Assembly: GCA_945862495.1 (NCBI GenBank)
Contig: CAMAYM010000140.1
Coordinates: forward strand, 1-5,401
Direction of reading: 5' to 3'
DNA from: Bordetella parapertussis
GTDB taxonomy: Bacteria > Pseudomonadota > Gammaproteobacteria > Burkholderiales > Burkholderiaceae_B
DNA: 5,401 nucleotides
This document shows, piece by piece, positions 1 to 5,401 of the stretch. The notes beneath the pieces were generated by a model, which was not told where the DNA came from, searched no databases, and saw nothing but the letters and a program-made list of their open reading frames with translations. The translations under genes were made by a program, and so were the position numbers. Within the stretch, counting starts at the first letter, position 1. Each line of letters begins with the position of its first letter.

Positions 1-1868
1 TCATTGTTCAAATTACCCATTGTCGCCAAGCGATGCTCGGCACCACACCAAGCGGCCAAAATCGCTGCGATCATTTCCTTAGTCGTCGTCTTTCCATTGC
101 TACCTGTCACAGCAATCATTGGAATAGAGAAACGTTGTCGCCAGGCATGGCCAAGCAGAAGGAGTGCAGCGCGCGTATCTCCAAGTGCTATTTGAGGTAA
201 TGTAACGGAGACGTCGACAGCCTCTACGATCGCAGCGGTAGCGCCTGCCTCAGCAACCTGTCCTAGGTAAGCATGGCCGTCAAAATTATCTCCGCGCAAG
301 GCAACAAATACTGCGCCAGCATCGAGCTTGCGCGAATCTGTTTGAATCGCCCGTCCTTGCATCAATACAAACGCAGCCTGTGCCCACTGCCTGTCATCAA
401 AATATTTGCGGATGCCAGAGATCTCTTGATATGTCTCATGGCCTTTACCTGCAATCAAAATTACATCGGCGGCATCTGCTCCGAGCACCGCCTGAAGAAT
501 GGCCTGCGCCCGGTCGCAGACGATTTGAACATTACGCACATGCCCAGAAAGATCTGCAACAATGGCTTGCACGATTGAGGCGGGCGCTTCATGACGCGGA
601 TTATCACTGGTCACAATTACGTGGTCGGCAAGGCGTTGGGCAATAGCCCCCATGAGTGGACGCTTTCCAGCATCACGATTACCGCCGCAACCAAACACAC
701 ACCAGAGCTTTCCTTGCTGCGACTCGGCTATAGGCCGCAATGTTCTCAACATGCGCTCAAGTGCGTCCGGCGTGTGTGCATAGTCCACGACTACCGTTGG
801 TACAGGCTTATCCGTGATCGCAGGGCGTACGCGCTCGAGTCGACCCTCAACTGGCATGAGGCCTTTAATCGCTAAACTGATTTTTTCTAATGACCAACCT
901 AACGACTTCAAGAGCCCGGAAACACACAATAGGTTAGAAACGTTATGGGTGCCTAGTGCATGACTTTGCACAGGCACATGCTCGTCTTGTGTCTTAAGAA
1001 CAAAACCCATCCCGATCGGCTCAGGCCGTAGATCAGTCGCCGTCAACGTTGCCGTGTCAACTTGCTTAGAAACGCTATACGTGACCACATGGCAGGTCAC
1101 ATGATGAGACAGTCGAACACCAACGGGGTCATCCAAATTTAGAATCGCATGCTGCAAGCCGGGCCAAGCAAATAATTTACTTTTTGCGGCTTCATACGAC
1201 TGCATTGTCTGATGATAATCAAGATGATCACGCGATACATTGGTAAAGCCCGCGATTTGAATACGCACGCCATCCAAGCGCCCCTGATCGAGACCGATTG
1301 ACGAAGCCTCCATCGCAATATGCGTGGCACCCGCGTCACGTAGGATCGCTAATGTTCGATGGACGGCAATCACATCGGGCGTAGTCAGCTGGCCTGGCTC
1401 AAGATGCCCGTCTGGAAATGTCACGCCTAGTGTCCCGATGACGCCTACTTTCTGACCATCATTTCTCAGCGCCTGCGAAAACCAGTCGACGCAGCTGGTT
1501 TTTCCATTTGTACCTGTCACTGCCACAACTGTTAGGCTTGCTGAAGGCTGGTCGTACCATAAGTCTGCCAACGCACCCAAACGCTCTTTTAACTGTAGTA
1601 CTGCAAAAAGTGGCACTGCGTATTCTGTCGTCTGCCAAGCTTCTGCCGCATCAATATGCATCAAGACAGCCCCCGCACCCGCTGCGATGGCCGCTTCAAT
1701 ATAATCGCGCCCGTCACCTTGCTTACCTGGGTAAGCGATAAATACGTCACCGTTAGACAATAAGCGCGAATCGGCACACCAATGGGTGCCGCACTCAATC
1801 TCATTGCGTATCAGAGCAATCAAATTTTCATTAGAAGTGCGATCATCGATCAACACAGAACGTGTCAT
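1..1868 (-). CDS. murE-murF: Bifunctional MurE-MurF fusion (UDP-MurNAc-tripeptide synthetase / D-Ala-D-Ala-adding ligase), 3' end missing
   Basis: Two ATP-dependent cytoplasmic Mur ligases in one frame; 622 residues are visible and no stop occurs before the window edge. The MurE part (about 1-500) adds meso-DAP to UDP-MurNAc-L-Ala-D-Glu. It shows ADSR (32-35), the P-loop TGTNGKT (118-124), EASS (187-190), TN..RDHLDYH (209-219), the probable carbamylated lysine K229, the HN..N segment (308-312), GRLERV (342-347), DYAHTPDAL (362-370), GCGGNRDAGKRP (393-404), the DAP-binding motif DNPR (422-425) and GKGHETYQ (474-481). The MurF part starts at about 497 with TDSRKL (510-515), FVALRGDNFDGH (521-532), the P-loop TGSNGKTTTKE (588-598) and GNLNN (618-622). 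MurF normally runs about 330 residues further, so I expect roughly 950 in all. The ATG at 1868 overlaps the ftsI stop (ATGA) and follows GGGAGGT by five bases. Such fusions are known in Bordetella relatives. Identification is firm; the total length is inference. Confidence 0.95.
   Translation of the reverse strand, partial: MTRSVLIDDRTSNENLIALIRNEIECGTHWCADSRLLSNGDVFIAYPGKQGDGRDYIEAAIAAGAGAVLMHIDAAEAWQTTEYAVPLFAVLQLKERLGALADLWYDQPSASLTVVAVTGTNGKTSCVDWFSQALRNDGQKVGVIGTLGVTFPDGHLEPGQLTTPDVIAVHRTLAILRDAGATHIAMEASSIGLDQGRLDGVRIQIAGFTNVSRDHLDYHQTMQSYEAAKSKLFAWPGLQHAILNLDDPVGVRLSHHVTCHVVTYSVSKQVDTATLTATDLRPEPIGMGFVLKTQDEHVPVQSHALGTHNVSNLLCVSGLLKSLGWSLEKISLAIKGLMPVEGRLERVRPAITDKPVPTVVVDYAHTPDALERMLRTLRPIAESQQGKLWCVFGCGGNRDAGKRPLMGAIAQRLADHVIVTSDNPRHEAPASIVQAIVADLSGHVRNVQIVCDRAQAILQAVLGADAADVILIAGKGHETYQEISGIRKYFDDRQWAQAAFVLMQGRAIQTDSRKLDAGAVFVALRGDNFDGHAYLGQVAEAGATAAIVEAVDVSVTLPQIALGDTRAALLLLGHAWRQRFSIPMIAVTGSNGKTTTKEMIAAILAAWCGAEHRLATMGNLNN
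330..401 (-). other. MurE/MurF fusion junction
   Basis: This segment covers residues 490-513 of the fusion protein. It opens with FDDR (490-493), which resembles the F-D-R element near the MurE C-terminus, and closes with TDSR (510-513), the first conserved MurF motif. Only 16 residues lie between them, including WAQAAFVL (495-502). Separate MurF proteins usually carry about 30 residues before TDSR (E. coli MurF from memory), so one helix seems to serve both as the end of MurE and the start of MurF. A methionine codon at 360-362 (M503) has no purine-rich site before it, so an internal MurF start looks unlikely. The helix-sharing reading is inference. Confidence 0.7.
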
Positions 1869-3601
1869 CGCGCACCTCCCTGGCTTGTCGACACAACCAT
1901 TGAGGCAAAGGGGGCATCAGGCTGCACACCCATAATTCTCAGTGTGTCTCCTACGATCGAAGAAAACACAGGCGCTGCTACCAAACCACCGTAGTAGACG
2001 CCTGAGCTTGGCTCGTCAATCGTGACAGCAACCACAATACGCGGATTAGAGACAGGTGCGAAACCGACAAATGAACCACGATAACGGCTGGTGCTGTAGC
2101 GTTTGTCGACAATTTTTCGAGCAGTGCCACTCTTACCTGCCACTCGATAACCTTTTACCGCCGCCGCTTTGGATCCATCGGGGCCTGCAGCCGCCTCAAG
2201 CATGAGTCGCACTCTTTTCGCGACTTCGGGTTTGTAGATACGCGTGGTGGCCACGGGTTGCTCGCGCTTGATGAGCGACAAGCCCACCATATCGCCATCG
2301 CGCGCAAAGGCAGTATAGGCGCGTGCGATCTGTAACAAAGAGACGGACATTCCATAGCCATAAGACATCGTGGCCTTTTCAATGAGACGCCATCTTTCCC
2401 ATGGCCTGAGTCGCCCCGCTACCGCACCAGGAAAAACGGTCTGAGGGATGGGTATTTGACCTAACCCAATCTCGTTAAAGCGTGCCCACATTTCACGAGA
2501 CTCGAGCTTTTCCGAAATCATTGTCATGCCGATGTTGCTCGACTTGAGCAACACACCCCCGGTATCCAATACACCATTCGCCTTGACGTCACTAATCGTT
2601 GAGCCTTGATAGAAAAGCTTGCCGTTACCTGTATTGAATTGCGTATTTGGCGAAATGCGATTGAGCTCTAAAGCCAGCGCAACCGTGAACGGCTTCATGA
2701 TCGAACCTGGCTCAAACGAATCGGTTAGCGCTTGATTTCGCATATTTCCGCTTCGAAAAGACTCTCGCTTATTCGGGTCATACGTCGGCATATTTCCGAG
2801 CGCCAAGATTTCACCCGTTTGAACATCGATCACAACGGCCGCGGCGGCTTTAGCCTTGTTATTAACCATCGCTTCCTGCAGCGCACGATAAACCTGATAC
2901 TGAATGCGCGTATCAATCGACAACTTTATATCGCGCCCGTCTTCAGGAGAGTCAATTTCACGCACATCATCAATGTTGCGTCCCATTCTATCTTTCATGA
3001 CGCGACGACTTCCTTCACGCCCTGCGAGCTGGTCGTTAAACGCCAGCTCAACACCTTCTTGTCCTTTGTCGTCCAGATTATTGAGACCCACAATATTTCC
3101 AGTCACCTCTCCTTCTGGATAAAAGCGACGGTTATCTGGATGCAAGCTAATGCCTGAAATACGTAAAGCATCAATCTTCTTGGCCACCTCAATCGGTACC
3201 TGACGCTTTAGATAAATAAAACTTCGTTTCTCTTCCGCGATTCTTTTTCTGAGCTCCACAAGTGGCATTTCAAGCAGATCTGCGAGACTTTGCATCTTGG
3301 CAGCAGATGTCGCACGGTGCTGTTTGGGCTGGAAGGCAATTGCATTGGCTGGAATACTGGCGGCCAGCACGACACCGTGACGATCAAGAATCTTGCCGCG
3401 ACTCGCATATAGGGTCAGCGTTTGCTCATAGCGCTTTTCACCCTGTTGCTGAAGAAATTCTGTCGTGATGCCCTGCAAGTAGATTGCGCGCGCCGCAAGT
3501 GTCAAAAAGCACAAGCCAAACACAATCAGCACTAAGCGCCCACGCCACATCGGATAGCTAATGTGGAGTACTGGATTTTTAAAGAAGGGCAAACGCTTCA
3601 T
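1865..3601 (-). CDS. ftsI: Peptidoglycan D,D-transpeptidase FtsI (PBP3)
   Basis: Class B penicillin-binding protein of 578 residues, close to the 588 of E. coli FtsI; it cross-links septal peptidoglycan in the periplasm as part of the divisome with FtsW. A short basic cytoplasmic tail (1-21) precedes one membrane segment (about 22-42). The non-catalytic pedestal/dimerisation domain follows, with the RGKILDRHG element at 68-76 and EGVELAFND at 182-190. The transpeptidase domain (about 250-560) holds all three active-site motifs: S300-I-M-K303 within FEPGSIMKPF, S354-S355-N356, and K490-S491-G492-T493. The catalytic set is intact, so the protein should be active. The start ATG overlaps the ftsL stop as ATGA, and its own stop overlaps the murE start in the same way. 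The C-terminus ends SQGGAR, where the Gly-Gly codons form the murE ribosome binding site. No frameshift or odd insertion is seen. Confidence 0.97.
   Translation of the reverse strand: MKRLPFFKNPVLHISYPMWRGRLVLIVFGLCFLTLAARAIYLQGITTEFLQQQGEKRYEQTLTLYASRGKILDRHGVVLAASIPANAIAFQPKQHRATSAAKMQSLADLLEMPLVELRKRIAEEKRSFIYLKRQVPIEVAKKIDALRISGISLHPDNRRFYPEGEVTGNIVGLNNLDDKGQEGVELAFNDQLAGREGSRRVMKDRMGRNIDDVREIDSPEDGRDIKLSIDTRIQYQVYRALQEAMVNNKAKAAAAVVIDVQTGEILALGNMPTYDPNKRESFRSGNMRNQALTDSFEPGSIMKPFTVALALELNRISPNTQFNTGNGKLFYQGSTISDVKANGVLDTGGVLLKSSNIGMTMISEKLESREMWARFNEIGLGQIPIPQTVFPGAVAGRLRPWERWRLIEKATMSYGYGMSVSLLQIARAYTAFARDGDMVGLSLIKREQPVATTRIYKPEVAKRVRLMLEAAAGPDGSKAAAVKGYRVAGKSGTARKIVDKRYSTSRYRGSFVGFAPVSNPRIVVAVTIDEPSSGVYYGGLVAAPVFSSIVGDTLRIMGVQPDAPFASMVVSTSQGGAR
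1874..1880 (-). promoter_or_regulatory. Ribosome binding site for murE-murF
   Basis: The minus strand reads GGGAGGT, five bases before the ATG at 1868. It lies inside the last codons of ftsI, where it encodes Gly-Gly. Together with the ATGA overlap it fixes the murE start and implies coupled translation. Confidence 0.85.
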
Positions 3602-3939
3602 CTCGTCCCCCCGCGTCCACCGGCTTGCTCCACAGACTTGGCTGTACTTGGCTGCACGACTTGACTGATAGCTTGTACGGGCTGACTGACAAATACTGTA
3701 CGATCCGGCACGATAACGGTCATCTTGAGCTCTTCGCGGGCAAGACGATCAACCTTTGCGTTACTTGACTCCGCCGCGCGATCAAGCTGTAGGCGTCTCC
3801 ACTCTATTTCTAGCACTTGCGAACTATCTTTGTATCTGTCTAGCTGGTTGTAAAGCTGACGCGCCTGATAGCGTGCAGTCACGAGCGAGAGTGCCGAAAA
3901 CATCAAGACCATCGCAACAAGGACGCACACTCGACCCAT
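3598..3939 (-). CDS. ftsL: Cell division protein FtsL
   Basis: Small bitopic divisome protein of 113 residues. It normally forms a complex with FtsB and FtsQ and helps activate FtsWI septal synthesis. After a three-residue cytoplasmic stub (MGR) comes one hydrophobic segment (about 4-22). A periplasmic coiled coil follows with heptad-spaced L29, Y36, L43 and L50. The conserved C-terminal stretch RLAREELKM (65-73), then VPDRTVFV (77-84), is typical of betaproteobacterial FtsL. The last 25 or so residues are rich in Q, S, T and G and look unstructured, ending GGRGGTR. Primary sequence of FtsL is poorly conserved, so the call also rests on size, topology and position between rsmH and ftsI. The ATG at 3939 follows an ideal AAGGAGGT by five bases and overlaps the rsmH stop by one base (TGATG). 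Confidence 0.93.
   Translation of the reverse strand: MGRVCVLVAMVLMFSALSLVTARYQARQLYNQLDRYKDSSQVLEIEWRRLQLDRAAESSNAKVDRLAREELKMTVIVPDRTVFVSQPVQAISQVVQPSTAKSVEQAGGRGGTR
3607..3612 (-). promoter_or_regulatory. G-rich, weak ribosome binding site for ftsI
   Basis: The minus strand reads GGGGGG, five bases before the ATG at 3601, inside the last codons of ftsL. It departs from the GGAGG consensus, so pairing with 16S rRNA would be weaker than at ftsL and murE. ftsI translation probably leans on re-initiation through the ATGA overlap. Confidence 0.55.
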
Positions 3940-5006
3940 CAGTGACCTCCTTTTTTATGCCGAGCAGTCGACACAACAGGGGCAGATGAGAATGCGGCAG
4001 CACCGCCAGCAGGCAACGCGGTGTTAGTGCGTTCGGCGACACGACACACAGCAGAACGCGATCGCGGATTCTCGCTTATTTCACTGTCTGTAGGCAGCAC
4101 ACGCGCCAACGCCAATAAGACAGGCTGAGGCATTTCACTTTCGCGAAGAGGGAGGCGGGCATACGCAGCTTCCGGCTTGGAGGCTGCGGTGATGAACTGC
4201 TTGACGACGCGATCTTCCAACGAGTGGAAGCTAATCACGGCCATACGTCCGCCTGTTTTTAATAAAGTTAGAGTTGCCTGGAGGGCGCCCTCGAGCTCTT
4301 CGAGCTCACGATTGATGTAAATCCGTAAAGCTTGAAAGGTGCGTGTAGCCGGATGCTGGCTCTTTTCGCGCGTGCGGACGGTGCCTGACACGAGCTCGGC
4401 GAGGTCGAGCGTGGTAAGCAGCGGACGTGTTGCGCGGCGAGCAGCAATCGCCTTTGCAATCTGAAAAGCAAACCGTTCTTCGCCATATCGAACTATGACC
4501 TCCCGCATCTCATCAATACTTGCCAGCGCCAACCATTGCGCCACTGTCTCGCCACGCGTAGTGTCCATTCTCATATCGAGTGGACCTTCGCGCATAAAAG
4601 AAAAACCCCTTGAGGCGTCATCAATCTGCGGAGAAGACACCCCCAGATCCAACATCACCCCATCTACCGCTTGCACACCTCGCGCAGATAACGCACTTAA
4701 CATGTCACCAAACGCCTCGTGTATCACCGTGACGCGATGATCTGTATGTGCCAGTGCCTGCGCAACTTCAATAGCCTGTGGATCTTTATCAAAAACAAAA
4801 AGCTTTGCGTCTGGATTTAACTTTTCCAACAACAACCGCGAATGACCACCACGCCCAAACGTTGCATCAACAAAGACACCAGACAACCGGTCTGTCTGTG
4901 TATCCGCGTTTGTCGAGGTCTTGGTCGCGCGCTTGCCATACGCCGGCAGTACCAATGCTTCGACTGTCGGCTCGAGCAGCACGGGCCGATGACTGAATAC
5001 CGTCAC
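3939..5006 (-). CDS. rsmH: 16S rRNA (cytosine(1402)-N(4))-methyltransferase RsmH (MraW)
   Basis: SAM-dependent methyltransferase of 355 residues that methylates N4 of C1402 in 16S rRNA, at the ribosomal P site. Family landmarks appear in order: HRPVLLEPTVEAL (6-18), the SAM-binding DATFGRGGHS (47-56), FDKDPQAI (72-79), LDLGVSSPQID (119-129), RGFSF (133-137) with GPLDMRMD (141-148), HPATRTFQALRIYIN (218-232), AVISFHSLEDR (256-266) and NPRSRSAVCRVAER (313-326). Length exceeds the usual 310-315 because of an extra hydrophilic segment at about 22-42 and an Ala/Pro-rich tail after 326 ending HKKGGH. The start is GTG at 5006; the mraZ stop TAA lies in the same frame just two codons upstream, so no earlier start is possible. 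No purine-rich ribosome site precedes it, which suggests translational coupling to mraZ. Confidence 0.97.
   Translation of the reverse strand: MTVFSHRPVLLEPTVEALVLPAYGKRATKTSTNADTQTDRLSGVFVDATFGRGGHSRLLLEKLNPDAKLFVFDKDPQAIEVAQALAHTDHRVTVIHEAFGDMLSALSARGVQAVDGVMLDLGVSSPQIDDASRGFSFMREGPLDMRMDTTRGETVAQWLALASIDEMREVIVRYGEERFAFQIAKAIAARRATRPLLTTLDLAELVSGTVRTREKSQHPATRTFQALRIYINRELEELEGALQATLTLLKTGGRMAVISFHSLEDRVVKQFITAASKPEAAYARLPLRESEMPQPVLLALARVLPTDSEISENPRSRSAVCRVAERTNTALPAGGAAAFSSAPVVSTARHKKGGH
3945..3952 (-). promoter_or_regulatory. Strong ribosome binding site for ftsL
   Basis: The minus strand reads AAGGAGGT, a full consensus Shine-Dalgarno, five bases before the ATG at 3939. It sits in the rsmH C-terminal codons for K-G-G. 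It is the best site in the window and fixes the ftsL start. Confidence 0.9.
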
Positions 5007-5012
5007 GACTTA
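5004..5012 (-). promoter_or_regulatory. mraZ stop / rsmH GTG start coupling junction
   Basis: The minus strand reads TAA GTC GTG: the mraZ stop, one codon, then the rsmH start, all in one frame. The bases just upstream are T-rich (codons for F-S-F) and offer no Shine-Dalgarno. Ribosomes finishing mraZ are probably the main source of rsmH initiation. Confidence 0.6.
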
Positions 5013-5401
5013 AAACGAAAACTGGTTTAAAGCATCACCAATGCCTTGCGACAAATCCGCAGCCTCTCGGCGCGTCAATGCAGCGGCATCCCACAACTCA
5101 AAATGCGCACCCATGCCAAGCAACATCAGATCGCGCGACATCCCCGCAGCCAGCCTAAGCTCTGGCGCGACGAGGACACGACCCGAACCATCTATTTCCA
5201 CATCTTGCGCATTACCCAGCAACAACCGTTGCAATGCACGCGCCTGCATTGGAAATGCGGCGATTTGTTCGCGCTTTTGCTCCCACTCGGGGCGGGGATA
5301 GACCAACAAACAGCCATCCGGATGTCTTGTGATCGTCAGGCAGCCTTGCGCCTGCTCTAAAAGAGCATCGCGATGCCGGGTCGGAACGTTAATCCGGCCT
5401 T
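5010..5401 (-). CDS. mraZ: Transcriptional regulator MraZ, 5' end missing
   Basis: MraZ is a nucleoid-associated DNA-binding protein of the AbrB/SpoVT-like fold. It is encoded first in the dcw cluster and, in E. coli, represses its own promoter by binding direct repeats upstream. The visible 129 residues contain the two family half-repeats: the end of the first, GRINVPTRHRD, at the window edge, and the second, DGSGRVLVAPELR, at visible residues 70-82. Between and after them are HPDGCLLVYPRPEW (26-39), LGNAQDVEID (61-70) and LLGMGAHFELWD (93-104), all characteristic. It ends NQFSF. By comparison with the roughly 142-residue proteobacterial family, about 13-14 N-terminal residues (the M-F-x-G start) lie beyond position 5401, as do the promoter and MraZ boxes. 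The frame stays open to the edge, so this is truncation by the window, not a broken gene. Confidence 0.96.
   Translation of the reverse strand, partial: GRINVPTRHRDALLEQAQGCLTITRHPDGCLLVYPRPEWEQKREQIAAFPMQARALQRLLLGNAQDVEIDGSGRVLVAPELRLAAGMSRDLMLLGMGAHFELWDAAALTRREAADLSQGIGDALNQFSF

Noticed and set aside
360..362. Internal ATG (M503) as an independent murF start
   Set aside because: No ribosome binding site precedes it, no stop separates it from murE, and the product would lack the usual MurF N-terminal helix.
273..875. Overlapping plus-strand open frames of 88-101 codons
   Set aside because: They sit opposite the MurE C-terminal region and MurF start, whose motifs (GCGGNRD, DNPR, GKGHE, TDSR) are clear on the minus strand. 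No family signature is seen in the plus frames.
2732..3157. Plus-strand open frame of 141 codons, the longest on that strand
   Set aside because: It lies wholly inside ftsI on the opposite strand, has no recognisable domain, and the ftsI frame carries all family motifs across this stretch. It is a shadow frame.
4281..4307. Perfect palindrome GAGGGCGCCCTC followed by a paired GAGCTC, as a possible terminator
   Set aside because: It lies inside rsmH and encodes the repetitive E-L-E-E-L-E-G-A-L stretch, which explains the symmetry. No T-tract follows on either strand.
5010..5309. A shorter mraZ beginning at a TTG codon at 5309
   Set aside because: The frame continues upstream to the window edge with conserved MraZ residues (GRINVPTRHRD, LTITRHPDGC). 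The TTG is an internal leucine codon, and the true start is outside the window.
1..5401. A novel defence, mobile or RNA-based system
   Set aside because: The whole window is covered by five conserved cell wall and division genes with intact motifs and overlapping ends, leaving no room for additional elements. No repeats, att sites, transposase or RNA genes were seen.

Overview
The window is one stretch of a division and cell wall (dcw) cluster. Every gene is on the minus strand and coding is continuous from end to end. In transcription order (right to left) the genes are mraZ (5' end beyond the window), rsmH/mraW, ftsL, ftsI and a very long open frame that encodes MurE followed by MurF without a stop (3' end beyond the window).

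The gene order mraZ-rsmH-ftsL-ftsI-murE-murF is the classical proteobacterial one. The meso-diaminopimelate motif DNPR in MurE indicates a Gram-negative-type peptidoglycan. A MurE-MurF fusion and an extra segment near the N-terminus of RsmH are, from memory, features of the Bordetella/Alcaligenaceae branch of Burkholderiales (Betaproteobacteria). I infer a member of that family; genus cannot be read from this window.

Layout: 5401-5010 mraZ (partial), 5006-3939 rsmH, 3939-3598 ftsL, 3601-1865 ftsI, 1868-1 murE-murF fusion (partial). The junctions are as tight as possible: three bases between mraZ and rsmH, a one-base TGATG overlap into ftsL, and four-base ATGA overlaps into ftsI and murE. There is no non-coding stretch longer than a few bases. 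I see no promoter, terminator, RNA gene, mobile element, repeat array or CRISPR. The operon promoter and the MraZ operator would lie upstream of mraZ, outside the window.

Function: MraZ is the cluster regulator and RsmH methylates 16S rRNA. FtsL is a divisome scaffold and FtsI (PBP3) the septal transpeptidase. MurE and MurF add meso-DAP and D-Ala-D-Ala to the UDP-MurNAc peptide, making the lipid II precursor that FtsI finally cross-links. The region is conserved housekeeping DNA. I found no sign of a new defence or mobile system. The points worth a second look are the enzyme fusion with its very short junction, and the way ribosome binding sites are built into the ends of upstream genes.
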